DNA of 20,366 nucleotides from positions 1 to 20,366 of the forward strand of contig UQDR01000029.1 of NCBI GenBank assembly GCA_900539835.1, given 5' to 3'. Position numbers and translations under genes: made by a program. Within the stretch, counting starts at the first letter, position 1; every line of letters begins with the position of its first letter. The stretch comes from an uncultured Ruminococcus sp. (lineage in GTDB: Bacteria; Bacillota; Clostridia; Oscillospirales; Ruminococcaceae). Positions 6,282-14,723 of the stretch are shown here, one piece after another. The notes below the pieces were generated by a model. It made no database searches. It saw nothing but the letters and a program-made list of their open reading frames with translations, and was not told the DNA's origin.

Positions 6282-7487
6282 ATGCGAATTCTTATGGTTA
6301 ATAAATTCTTATATGCAAACGGGGGATCTGAAACATATATATTCAAACTGGGAGATTATTTGATTTCTCGTGGTCATGAAGTTCAGTATTTCGGTATGGA
6401 GCATGAGGGTCGCTGTGTTGGCAATAACATGAATGCATATACTTCAGATATGGATTTTCACGGCGGTTCAAAGCTGTCAAAGCTGACATATCCGCTTAAA
6501 ACTATTTATTCTACTGAGGCTCGAAAGAAGATTCGTTTGGTTCTTGATGATTTTAAACCTGATGTAGTTCATCTTAATAATTTTACATATCAACTTACTC
6601 CTTCAATAATTCTTGAGATTGTAAAGTGGAAAAAACAGACCGGTCAAAATTGCCGTATTGTGTTTACTGCACATGATTATAATCTTGTTTGTCCAAATCA
6701 TATGCTGAATAATCCAAATAATCGTCAAAACTGTGAGAAGTGTCTTGGCGGTCATTTTATAAACTGTACAAAGGATAAGTGCATACATGGAAGTACGGTA
6801 AAATCTTTAGTTGGTACAATGGAAGCTTACTTTTGGAAAATGAATGGAGCTTATAAACATATTGATTCTATAATATGCTGTTCGGAGTTCCTGAAGAATA
6901 AAATGGACACGAATCCGCTGTTTGCTGAAAAAACGACAGCACTTCATAATTTCGTGGATCGTGTTGAATTTAAAGATGTCGTTAAAAAAGACTATGTACT
7001 CTATTTCGGGCGATTTTCAGAGGAAAAGGGTATTGGCACATTGATTGATGTATGCAAAGAACTGCCGGATGTGCAGTTCGTTTTTGCCGGTACCGGTCCA
7101 ATGGAGGAAACTATTAACGGAATCAAGAATATTAATAACGTTGGATTTCAGAAAGGTGAAGCGTTGGAAAAGCTGATTCGTGAAGCAAGATTCAGCATAT
7201 ACCCGTCTGAGTGGTATGAAAACTGTCCGTTTTCAGTAATGGAAAGTCAGATGTATGGTACTCCTGTTTTGGGAGCAAACATTGGTGGCATTCCTGAACT
7301 GATTCGATCAGGAAAGACAGGGGATCTGTTTGAAAGCGGCAGCAAAGCTGATTTGAAAGCAAAAATTGAAAAGCTTTGGACTGATAAAGAGCTTGCCGGT
7401 CAATATGTTAAAAACTGTAGAAGCATTAGTTTTGATACGATAGAAGAATATGTTGAAAAGCTGATGAGAATTTATTCACCGCAGTAA
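6282..7487 (+). CDS. GT4-family glycosyltransferase with a cysteine-rich insert
   Basis: A 401-residue GT-B fold glycosyltransferase for polysaccharide assembly. The N-terminus MVNKFLYANGGSE with the glycine loop (13-15) and the C-terminal block YFGRFSEEKG (241-250), FAGTGP (268-273) and EX7E pair Glu313/Glu321 identify the GT4 family. Between about 137 and 167 there are five cysteines (C137, C151, C154, C162, C167), including CEKC; related enzymes carry a similar cysteine-rich segment that may bind a metal or stabilise the N-terminal domain. A GGGAG ribosome site precedes the ATG. The 78-base gap from the upstream gene holds no obvious promoter or terminator, so co-transcription is likely. 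Donor sugar unknown. Confidence 0.93.
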   Translation: MRILMVNKFLYANGGSETYIFKLGDYLISRGHEVQYFGMEHEGRCVGNNMNAYTSDMDFHGGSKLSKLTYPLKTIYSTEARKKIRLVLDDFKPDVVHLNNFTYQLTPSIILEIVKWKKQTGQNCRIVFTAHDYNLVCPNHMLNNPNNRQNCEKCLGGHFINCTKDKCIHGSTVKSLVGTMEAYFWKMNGAYKHIDSIICCSEFLKNKMDTNPLFAEKTTALHNFVDRVEFKDVVKKDYVLYFGRFSEEKGIGTLIDVCKELPDVQFVFAGTGPMEETINGIKNINNVGFQKGEALEKLIREARFSIYPSEWYENCPFSVMESQMYGTPVLGANIGGIPELIRSGKTGDLFESGSKADLKAKIEKLWTDKELAGQYVKNCRSISFDTIEEYVEKLMRIYSPQ

Positions 7488-7596
7488 TGTATCTTGTTAA
7501 CAAGGATTAAACTGAAAATGGCTTAATGGCAGTGGAACATGTATATGAATTTTCAGGTTATTAAAGCTAAACGTGATTATATAAGGGGATAAAGTT

Positions 7597-9435
7597 ATGT
7601 GTGGAATTGTAGGATTTACCGGGGACAAGCAAGCTTCTCCGATTTTGCTTGACGGTCTTTCAAAGCTGGAATACAGAGGATATGATTCGGCGGGTATTGC
7701 TGTCAGAAACGGCAGTGCCGATGTGGAAATTGTAAGATCAAAGGGCCGTCTGAAGATTCTGTCAGAAAAAACGAATAATGGTCAGAGTCTTATCGGAAAC
7801 TGCGGCATTGGTCATACTCGCTGGGCTACTCACGGTGAGCCAAGTGAAATCAATGCGCATCCCCACAGTTCTGATGATGAAAATGTTGTTGCTGTTCATA
7901 ATGGCATTATTGAAAACTATCAGGAATTAAAAGAAAAACTGATTCGCAATGGTTATGTGTTTTATTCTCAAACTGACACAGAAGTAGTAACAAAGCTGAT
8001 CGATTATTATTATAAAAAATATCAGGTCGGGCCAATTGACGCACTTGCAAAGACCATGGTGCGTGTGCGTGGCTCATATGCGTTGGCGGTAATGTTTAAG
8101 GACTTGCCGGAGGAAATTTATGTTGCTCGTAAAGACAGTCCTTTGATTGTCGGTGTTGGGGAAGGAGAATCCTACATAGCTTCTGATGTTCCGGCTATTT
8201 TGAAATATACGAGAAGTGTTTATTATATTGACAATCAGGAAATGGCAAGGCTATCAAAAGGAGATGTAACATTCTTTAATCTTGACGGAGATACCGTTGA
8301 TAAAGAGAAAACAGAGATCACTTGGGATGCGGAAGCTGCTGAAAAGGGTGGATTCCAGCATTTTATGATGAAGGAAATCCACGAACAGCCTAAAGCGGTT
8401 GCAGACACAATAAACTCTGTTGTTAAGGATGGAAGAATTAATCTCACATCAGTGGGTCTGACTGAAGAAGACATTAAAAATGTTTCACAGATTTATATCG
8501 TTGCCTGTGGTTCTGCATATCATGTGGGCGTGGTAGCACAATATGTGATCGAAGATCTAACAAGTATTCCTGTTCGTGTGGAACTGGCTTCTGAGTTCAG
8601 ATATAGAAAACCACGATTGAATGAGAGAGATTTGGTCATTATTATCAGCCAGTCGGGTGAAACCGCAGACAGCCTGGCGGCTTTGCGTGAAGCTAAAGAA
8701 AAAGGTGCTAAGACCCTTGGTATTGTTAATGTAGTCGGAAGTTCTATCGCAAGAGAAGCAGACAATGTATTTTATACATTAGCCGGTCCTGAAATTGCTG
8801 TGGCAACCACTAAGGCTTACAGCACACAGCTTATTGCTTCATATTTATTGGCAATTCAGTTTGCATTTGTACGAGGAGAAATGAATGAGGATAAGTACAG
8901 TGAGATGATTGGTGAACTGGAAAAAATCCCTGAAAAAATAGAACAAATACTTGAGAATAAAGAACGTTTGCAGTGGTTTGCTGCTAAATTTGCAAATGCT
9001 AAGGATATTTTTTTCATCGGTAGAGGCATTGATTATGCGATTTGTCTTGAGGGAAGTCTTAAGATGAAAGAGATTAGTTATATACATAGTGAAGCGTATG
9101 CTGCCGGTGAATTAAAACATGGCACTATCAGCTTGATTGAAGACGGAACCTTGGTTATTGGTGTTCTGACACAATCAAATCTTTATGAAAAAACAGTCAG
9201 CAACATGGTAGAGGTAAAAAGCCGAGGCGCTTATCTGATGGGGCTGACAAGCTATGGTAATTATGAACTTGAAGATACGGCTGACTTTGTAACTTATATT
9301 CCGAAAACGGATGAACATTTTGCAACCAGTCTTGCAGTAATTCCATTACAGTTAATGGGCTATTATGTGAGCGTTGCGAGGGGACTTGATGTTGATAAGC
9401 CAAGAAATTTGGCTAAAAGTGTAACAGTGGAATAA
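7597..9435 (+). CDS. glmS: Glutamine--fructose-6-phosphate aminotransferase (isomerizing)
   Basis: GlmS converts fructose-6-phosphate and glutamine to glucosamine-6-phosphate and glutamate, the first committed step to UDP-GlcNAc. The sequence begins MCGIVGF, so after Met removal the nucleophilic Cys of the N-terminal Ntn glutaminase domain is exposed. RWATHGEP (about 75-82) and the HNGIIENY block are the glutamine-binding parts. Two SIS domains follow, with CGSAYHVG and SQSGETADS in the first. The C-terminus DKPRNLAKSVTVE is the family signature. Length 612 is typical. AAGGGG precedes the ATG. Its position inside a glycosyltransferase operon suggests that amino-sugar supply is co-expressed with polysaccharide synthesis. 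The 109-base upstream gap shows no recognisable glmS ribozyme core, although that element is common in Gram-positive bacteria. The gap does contain a 12-bp palindrome, CTTGTTAACAAG, at 7493-7504. Confidence 0.98.
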   Translation: MCGIVGFTGDKQASPILLDGLSKLEYRGYDSAGIAVRNGSADVEIVRSKGRLKILSEKTNNGQSLIGNCGIGHTRWATHGEPSEINAHPHSSDDENVVAVHNGIIENYQELKEKLIRNGYVFYSQTDTEVVTKLIDYYYKKYQVGPIDALAKTMVRVRGSYALAVMFKDLPEEIYVARKDSPLIVGVGEGESYIASDVPAILKYTRSVYYIDNQEMARLSKGDVTFFNLDGDTVDKEKTEITWDAEAAEKGGFQHFMMKEIHEQPKAVADTINSVVKDGRINLTSVGLTEEDIKNVSQIYIVACGSAYHVGVVAQYVIEDLTSIPVRVELASEFRYRKPRLNERDLVIIISQSGETADSLAALREAKEKGAKTLGIVNVVGSSIAREADNVFYTLAGPEIAVATTKAYSTQLIASYLLAIQFAFVRGEMNEDKYSEMIGELEKIPEKIEQILENKERLQWFAAKFANAKDIFFIGRGIDYAICLEGSLKMKEISYIHSEAYAAGELKHGTISLIEDGTLVIGVLTQSNLYEKTVSNMVEVKSRGAYLMGLTSYGNYELEDTADFVTYIPKTDEHFATSLAVIPLQLMGYYVSVARGLDVDKPRNLAKSVTVE

Positions 9436-9453
9436 TTAAGGGGGAAATATAAA

Positions 9454-10626
9454 ATGGCAGAAAAAAAATTAAATGGTACGGTTATTGTTACATATCGCTG
9501 TAATGCACGCTGTTCCATGTGTAACCGATACAAAGCACCGTCCAAACCGGAAGAAGAAATCAGTTTAGAAACAATTAAAAAGCTTCCTCCTATGTATTTT
9601 ACTAATATTACAGGGGGCGAGCCGTTTATACGTACAGATTTAAAAGATATTGTGCGTGAGCTTTATAAAAAGAGTGACCGTATTGTTATTTCAACAAACG
9701 GTTTCTTTACTGACCGTATTGTGGAACTTTGCAAAGAGTTTCCTCAGGTCGGTATTCGTATTTCTATTGAAGGTCTGGAGCAGACGAATAATGAGATACG
9801 TGGCTTGCAGAATGGCTATCAGCGTGGTTACGGTACACTTAAAAAGCTGCGTGAGATGGGCATGAAGGATGTAGGCTTTGGAATGACAGTTCAGGACAGA
9901 AATGCTCCCGATCTTGTGCCTTTATATCAGATCTCAAATGAAATGGGCATGGAATTTGCTACTGCTTCTTTGCATAACAGCTTCTATTTTGTTGAGGCGA
10001 AAAATATTATACACGACCGTCCGATGGTTGCACAGAATTTTGAGCAATTAGTCAATGAGCTGCTGAACAGTAACAGTCCTAAAAAGTGGTTCCGTGCTTA
10101 TTTTAATCATGGTCTGATTAATTATATTTACGGTCAGCGTCGTCTATTGCCTTGTGATATGAGTTTTGATACTTTCTTTATCGACCCTTACGGAGATGTT
10201 ATGCCTTGTAACGGTACTAAAGATAAGGAAGTTATGGGCAATCTTAACGAACAAAGCTGGGATGAGTTATGGAATAGTCCTGAGGCAGAGAAGGTACGTG
10301 CGAAAGTACGTTGCTGTGATCGTGATTGTTGGATGATCGGCAGCGTTTCTCCTGCTATGCACAAGTATATTTGGAAACCAATGTTTTGGGTTTTGCGTCA
10401 TAAGCTTAAATTCTGGACAAAGAAAAAATATTCAATGTATGAAAACAAGGTTGTTCGTGACTATCGTGATGGAAAAATCACGAAAGAAGAATTGGACAAG
10501 TGTTCAACTTGTGATATGTGTGCTGATGTTAATAACGGTTTGAGCGCTGCATCAATGGAGCAGCTTAAGGATAGAAGCGGAGAAGAAATTGTTGATGCTG
10601 ATATTGCAGCACAGATGAAAAATTAA
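9454..10626 (+). CDS. Radical SAM protein with SPASM-like C-terminus
   Basis: The 390-residue protein belongs to the radical S-adenosylmethionine superfamily, which uses a [4Fe-4S] cluster to cleave SAM and start radical chemistry. Near the N-terminus Cys16, Cys20 and Cys23 form CX3CX2C (RCNARCSMC), followed by GGEP (54-57), which contacts SAM. After the barrel a SPASM-like region carries Cys234, Cys252, Cys287/288 and Cys292 around the PYGDVMPCN and LNEQSWDELW blocks; SPASM domains hold auxiliary FeS clusters. A further CX2CX2C (Cys350, 353, 356) occurs near the end. A hydrophobic, aromatic stretch (about 306-321) might touch the membrane. It starts 18 bases after glmS with AAGGGGG as ribosome site and is followed after 13 bases by a pyruvyl-transferase-family gene. 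A role in modifying a sugar or lipid-linked intermediate is inferred from context only; no small peptide gene that would mark it as a peptide maturase was seen. Confidence 0.9.
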   Translation: MAEKKLNGTVIVTYRCNARCSMCNRYKAPSKPEEEISLETIKKLPPMYFTNITGGEPFIRTDLKDIVRELYKKSDRIVISTNGFFTDRIVELCKEFPQVGIRISIEGLEQTNNEIRGLQNGYQRGYGTLKKLREMGMKDVGFGMTVQDRNAPDLVPLYQISNEMGMEFATASLHNSFYFVEAKNIIHDRPMVAQNFEQLVNELLNSNSPKKWFRAYFNHGLINYIYGQRRLLPCDMSFDTFFIDPYGDVMPCNGTKDKEVMGNLNEQSWDELWNSPEAEKVRAKVRCCDRDCWMIGSVSPAMHKYIWKPMFWVLRHKLKFWTKKKYSMYENKVVRDYRDGKITKEELDKCSTCDMCADVNNGLSAASMEQLKDRSGEEIVDADIAAQMKN

Positions 10627-10639
10627 GAGGTGAAAAATA

Positions 10640-11800
10640 ATGATAGGAGTCTGTATCAAATATTTTCATGAAAATTATGGCGGTATGCTTCAAGCCTATG
10701 CAACGGTATCAATGCTGGAAGCTTTAGGTTTGGATTACGAGCTGATTCAGTATGAAAAAAAGCGGACTCCTGTTGAAATTATTAAATCCTTACCACGACT
10801 TTTGAATGGAGTTTTGCTCAATGATAAATACGAAGCATTTCTAAAAAAGGTCGGAATGAAAAAGCATCCGGAGTTTGCAAAAAACAATGATATAAGAATG
10901 AATGCATTTCATAAGTTTAAAGATGAACATTTTAAAAATCTTTCTCCTGTTTTCAAAGGCTATGAACAATTATGTGAAGGTGCGAAGCGGTATGACGCTG
11001 TAATTACAGGAAGTGATCAGCTCTGGTCGCCTGCGGGATTACCAACTAATTATTACAATTTGCAGTTTGTGCCCGATGAAATAAGAAAGATTTCTTTTGC
11101 TTCAAGCTTTGGTGTAAAAAATATTCCTTGGTATCAGACTAAGCGTACCGCAGAGTATCTGAAGCGCATTGAGTTTATCAGTATGCGTGAAAGCCGAGGA
11201 AGTGAAATTGTAAAAGAACTGACCGGAAGAGATGTTCCCACAATACTTGATCCTGTATTTATGTTTGATAAAAACGGATGGGAAAAATTAATTCCTGTTG
11301 AAAATGAGATAAATGAACCATATATTTTTGCTTATTTTTTGGGCAGTAATCCTGAACATAGAGATGCCGTGAAAAAAGCCGCATCAGAGTTGGGGTGCAA
11401 AATAGTAGCTCTTCGTCATTTAGATCAGTATGTTCCCAACGATGAAAGCTTTGGCGATATTGTATTGTATGATGTTGCGCCTGACAGGTTTTTAAATCTG
11501 TTGAGAGGTGCATCTTATGTTTGTACAGATTCTTTCCACGGTTCGTGTTTTTCTATTATTCATGAAAAACAGTTTGTTATATTCAATAGATATGAAGAAG
11601 GCTCTAAGCATTCCAAAAACTCAAGAATTGATACTCTTTGCGGAAGCTTGGGATTGAAGGACAGAAGATTTGTATCAGCAGAAAAAATAAAAATGCAGCT
11701 CTTAGAGAAAATTGATTACGATGCAGTTAAAAAAAGATTTGCAAAAGTGAAGAAAGAAACAGATGATTATATAAATGCAGCTTTTGCTGATATTCATTAA
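10640..11800 (+). CDS. Polysaccharide pyruvyl transferase family protein (first copy)
   Basis: A 386-residue member of the PS_pyruv_trans (WcaK/CsaB-like) family, whose characterised members transfer a pyruvate ketal from phosphoenolpyruvate to sugars; many others remain unassigned. Recognition rests on NYGGMLQAYA (12-21), the GSDQLW block (124-129), SFASSFG (152-158), MRES (182-185), DPVF (204-207) and the C-terminal TDSFHGS (296-302) with the conserved His. The GAGGTG ribosome site lies just before the ATG. It sits between a radical SAM gene and an FrhB-like gene with gaps of only 13 and 11 bases. In many bacterial and archaeal polysaccharide clusters this family is found next to FrhB-like proteins, so the two probably act together. 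Pyruvylation itself is a family-level guess. Confidence 0.9.
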   Translation: MIGVCIKYFHENYGGMLQAYATVSMLEALGLDYELIQYEKKRTPVEIIKSLPRLLNGVLLNDKYEAFLKKVGMKKHPEFAKNNDIRMNAFHKFKDEHFKNLSPVFKGYEQLCEGAKRYDAVITGSDQLWSPAGLPTNYYNLQFVPDEIRKISFASSFGVKNIPWYQTKRTAEYLKRIEFISMRESRGSEIVKELTGRDVPTILDPVFMFDKNGWEKLIPVENEINEPYIFAYFLGSNPEHRDAVKKAASELGCKIVALRHLDQYVPNDESFGDIVLYDVAPDRFLNLLRGASYVCTDSFHGSCFSIIHEKQFVIFNRYEEGSKHSKNSRIDTLCGSLGLKDRRFVSAEKIKMQLLEKIDYDAVKKRFAKVKKETDDYINAAFADIH

Positions 11801-11811
11801 CGGAGGAAAAA

Positions 11812-13017
11812 ATGATTCATATTGCGGATAAAAGTAAATGCTGTGGATGCACAGCCTGTGAAACTGTTTGTCCTAAAGGATGTATAAAATTAACTCCTGA
11901 TTCGGAGGGATTTTTATATCCGGAAGTTAATGAAGACGAGTGTATTAAATGCGGGAAATGTGAAAAGGTTTGTCCTGTATTAAATCAAATCTGCCCCGAA
12001 GGCACTCCTTATGCTAAAATTATAAGAAATAAAAATGAAGATGTTTTAATGGATAGTACTTCAGGAGGTGCTTTCACAGCATTTGCATCTGAATTGATAA
12101 AAAGAAAAAATGCAGTTGTTTATGGTGCATCCTATGATGCTGATAAAAAAGTTACACATACATCATGTACAACAATAGAAGGTCTGCATGAGTTCAGAGG
12201 ATCAAAGTTTGTGCAGAGTGATTTGTCGGGAGTATATGATGAGATCCGCAATAAGCTTATGGATAATGAAACCGTTTTGTTCTCAGGAACACCTTGTCAG
12301 GTAGCTGGGCTGAAAAAGGTGTTAGACGGTAAATATGATGAAAATTTATATTGCATTGATATCGTTTGCAGAGGTGTGCCTTCACCAAAGCTTTGGTCAG
12401 AGTATTTAAAATATATAGAGAGCAAATATAAATCAAAGGTTACAGAAGTTAAATTCAGAAATAAAACATACGGCTATCATAGTTCAACAATGTTTTTGAA
12501 ATTTGAGAATGGGCGTGAATATAAAAAGTCAGGAAGAGTCGATCCCATGATGCGTTTATTTACACGTGAGGTGTGTTCAAGACCATCATGTTCGGAATGC
12601 GCTTTTAAAACAGAAGCGAGAGTTAGTGATTTGACGCTTTTTGACTGCAAAAAATATACCCAGTTAACCGGATCGTTCGATGACGATAAAGGATACACAG
12701 CGGTATTAGTTCAATCGAAAAAAGGTGAACAATTGCTTGATTGGGCATCAAATAATGTCAGTGTAGAAGATGTATGCAAACCGGAACTAATATCTGCGTG
12801 TGGAATAATGCTTTGCGGAAAGGCTCAGCCAAATATAAGGCGAAGCGAATTGTTTGAACAGTTGGGGAAGATCCCGCTGGATCAAATTGTCCAGAGAGTT
12901 TGTCCTGTAAGCAAAAAGGATCTTATTATTGAAAGAATGAAGTCTGTTTTATATAATACAGGATTAATAAAAATAGCACGTAAATTGAAGAAACACGAAA
13001 ATATCAGTGTAAAATAA
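11812..13017 (+). CDS. FrhB-like ferredoxin-domain oxidoreductase
   Basis: The 401-residue protein starts with a two-cluster ferredoxin domain: CX2CX2CX3CP at Cys10, 13, 16, 20 and again at Cys44, 47, 50, 54. The rest matches the coenzyme F420 hydrogenase/dehydrogenase beta-subunit (FrhB) family, with STSGGAFTAFA (82-92), FSGTPCQ and an internal cysteine group CSRPSCSEC. Family members reduce or oxidise a flavin- or F420-type cofactor with electrons from FeS clusters. F420 is not expected in this kind of organism, so the usual database name is probably misleading and a flavin is more plausible. It directly follows the pyruvyl-transferase-family gene (11-base gap, CGGAGG ribosome site), a pairing often seen in polysaccharide clusters. 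A redox step on a sugar, or electron supply to the radical SAM protein upstream, are the obvious hypotheses. Confidence 0.9.
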   Translation: MIHIADKSKCCGCTACETVCPKGCIKLTPDSEGFLYPEVNEDECIKCGKCEKVCPVLNQICPEGTPYAKIIRNKNEDVLMDSTSGGAFTAFASELIKRKNAVVYGASYDADKKVTHTSCTTIEGLHEFRGSKFVQSDLSGVYDEIRNKLMDNETVLFSGTPCQVAGLKKVLDGKYDENLYCIDIVCRGVPSPKLWSEYLKYIESKYKSKVTEVKFRNKTYGYHSSTMFLKFENGREYKKSGRVDPMMRLFTREVCSRPSCSECAFKTEARVSDLTLFDCKKYTQLTGSFDDDKGYTAVLVQSKKGEQLLDWASNNVSVEDVCKPELISACGIMLCGKAQPNIRRSELFEQLGKIPLDQIVQRVCPVSKKDLIIERMKSVLYNTGLIKIARKLKKHENISVK

Positions 13018-13037
13018 TAGTTGATTAGGAGCAAAAT

Positions 13038-14045
13038 ATGATTATAATTTCAGACTGTTTGACAAATTGTGCAGATGAGGGTACAATTAAAATTGCTTCC
13101 AAGATTGCAAAACTTATGAAAGACCATCATGCAGCAATATTTCAGCTGAATGATTTCTGCTCTTTTTCAGATCAAACTTTCAGGGTAGGTAGATTTGGGG
13201 TTTCTAAGGATCTGCTTAAAAGAGTTGCAAAAGAAGAAGGAAATATTCTTTATATTCCAAATGCATCAATGACAAAAGCAGTTTGTATAAAAATTTTGAT
13301 TTTGAGATTGTTGACAAGGAAAAAAATTTTTTTGCTGCCTGTATATAGAAGACAAGTAACGGGTCAAATGGCGCTTCTGCTGCGAATGGCAGGAGTAGAG
13401 CTTATTGTGCTTTCTAAAGAGAGTAATGACATTTATAAATCATGCTTGCCCAATCGTGTTCATTATGTCAGAGCAGGAGTTGATACAAAGCAATTTTCTC
13501 CTGTGTCTGAAGATCAAGCTATACAACTTCGCAGTAAATATGGATATGATACGGAGAAAACAATAGTATTGCATGTTGGGCATATGGTTGAAGCAAGAAA
13601 TATTAGGAAGCTAATGGAATTAGATAAAAACTTTCAAATCATTTTATTAGTCAGCACTTCTACTCGTTGGGATGAAAAATTGTATCAAGACTTGTCCAAA
13701 TGTGAAAATATTAAAATAATTCATGAATATATACCCCACATTGAAGAGTATTACCAAATGGCGGATGTATATTATTTCCCGGTAGAACAGATAGGATGTG
13801 TAGATGTTCCGTTGTCTGTATTAGAAGCCGCTTCATGCGGGACACCAATAGTTTCAACTGAATATGGAGAGTTGAAAAGCTTTGAGGAAAGCAAAGGATT
13901 TTTGTTTATAAAGGATTTTGCTGATTCTAATAAATTAATCGAAGATGCAAAAAAAGAACGGCAAAATTTAAACAGAGAAAAAATTAAAGAGTATGACTGG
14001 CATGTGGCAGTGGATAAAATTTTTAAAATTTGTGGAGGAAAGTAA
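13038..14045 (+). CDS. GT4-like glycosyltransferase
   Basis: A 335-residue GT-B fold protein, shorter than the two upstream GT4 enzymes. The donor domain is recognisable from RAGVDTKQFSP (145-155, a typical linker), LHVGHMVEARN (178-188) and VPLSVLEAASCGTPIVST (257-274). In the usual EX7E motif the second Glu is present (Glu263), but the first position is Val255 with Asp256 beside it, and the conserved Arg/Lys after the glycine is altered. The enzyme may still be active, as other GT4 subgroups share a DVPLSVLEA form. Its C-terminus carries the GGAGG ribosome site of the next gene, and its stop codon is immediately followed by that gene's ATG. Co-translation with the kinase-like gene downstream is therefore likely. 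Confidence 0.82.
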   Translation: MIIISDCLTNCADEGTIKIASKIAKLMKDHHAAIFQLNDFCSFSDQTFRVGRFGVSKDLLKRVAKEEGNILYIPNASMTKAVCIKILILRLLTRKKIFLLPVYRRQVTGQMALLLRMAGVELIVLSKESNDIYKSCLPNRVHYVRAGVDTKQFSPVSEDQAIQLRSKYGYDTEKTIVLHVGHMVEARNIRKLMELDKNFQIILLVSTSTRWDEKLYQDLSKCENIKIIHEYIPHIEEYYQMADVYYFPVEQIGCVDVPLSVLEAASCGTPIVSTEYGELKSFEESKGFLFIKDFADSNKLIEDAKKERQNLNREKIKEYDWHVAVDKIFKICGGK

Positions 14046-14714
14046 ATGAAAGTTGCTCTGATTGGCTTAGACGGTTCAGGTAAGTCAGCTAATATGAATA
14101 TTATGAAAGATGATAAAGAATATTCATCATTTAATTTCTTGTGGGTGCGTTGGCAGCCTTCAGTAACAATGGTTTTATATAAAATTAAACATAGAAACGA
14201 TGTAGTTGGAGTTAGACAAGACAGTGAAGCAGGAAAAAAGAAACAAGTTGCTTTAAATAAAGAATACAGCCGAAAAAAGAAAATTAAAGACAAGCTGTTT
14301 AAAAATACAGTGATTCGACAGCTTTGGATGAAATATGCTATCTTCGACTATAGAAAGCAATTTGAGAAAAAGACAAAGGAATATTTAATTGATGATTCAG
14401 ATATTATTTTCGATAGGTTTTATCTTGATTTATTTATAGATCAAGGTATAAATTTCGGATTTTCGCCTGAAAAAATATATGATGAAATTCAGAAAAATCA
14501 AAAGTATTTTCCTGTTATGGATAAAACGATTTATATTCGGGTTTCTCCTGAGGTTTGCTATGCCCGCAAGGACGATATTCCTAATATGGATTATTTGATT
14601 AAAAGATATGAAATTTATGAGTATATTGCTCAAAAGCAAAAGTGGATTGTTATTGATGGGGAGCTTCCGTTGGAAGAAGTCTATGCTAACATTAAACAAA
14701 ATGTTTTGAAATGA
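14046..14714 (+). CDS. Thymidylate kinase-like P-loop kinase
   Basis: The 222-residue protein has a Walker A loop at 7-14 (GLDGSGKS), FDRFYLDLF (122-130) matching the DR[YF/H] motif of thymidylate kinases, IDQG (131-134) and IRVSPEVCYARK (164-175), the strand and LID start typical of the TMPK superfamily. Between about 30 and 105 it has a basic, aromatic-rich segment unlike the substrate region of housekeeping Tmk. The start codon abuts the stop of the upstream GT4 gene. The location between a glycosyltransferase and a phosphodiesterase argues against a plain dTMP kinase and suggests phosphorylation of a sugar, nucleotide or lipid intermediate of the polysaccharide. The substrate cannot be read from the sequence. 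Confidence is high for the fold and low for the reaction. Confidence 0.8.
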   Translation: MKVALIGLDGSGKSANMNIMKDDKEYSSFNFLWVRWQPSVTMVLYKIKHRNDVVGVRQDSEAGKKKQVALNKEYSRKKKIKDKLFKNTVIRQLWMKYAIFDYRKQFEKKTKEYLIDDSDIIFDRFYLDLFIDQGINFGFSPEKIYDEIQKNQKYFPVMDKTIYIRVSPEVCYARKDDIPNMDYLIKRYEIYEYIAQKQKWIVIDGELPLEEVYANIKQNVLK

Positions 14715-14723
14715 GGTTAAGGC

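Noticed and set aside
7488..7596. glmS ribozyme-riboswitch upstream of glmS
   Set aside because: The 109-base gap is too short for the full element, and I found none of its conserved core sequence. Only a 12-bp palindrome is present.
11812..13017. Evidence for coenzyme F420 metabolism
   Set aside because: Family membership with FrhB does not show F420 use, and no F420 biosynthesis gene is in the window.
13772..14293. Minus-strand reading frame of 173 codons across the GT4/kinase junction
   Set aside because: It is antisense to two well-supported genes, low-complexity and without a ribosome site.
14046..14714. Housekeeping thymidylate kinase (tmk)
   Set aside because: The fold matches, but the substrate region differs and the gene is embedded in a glycan operon, so I left the substrate open.
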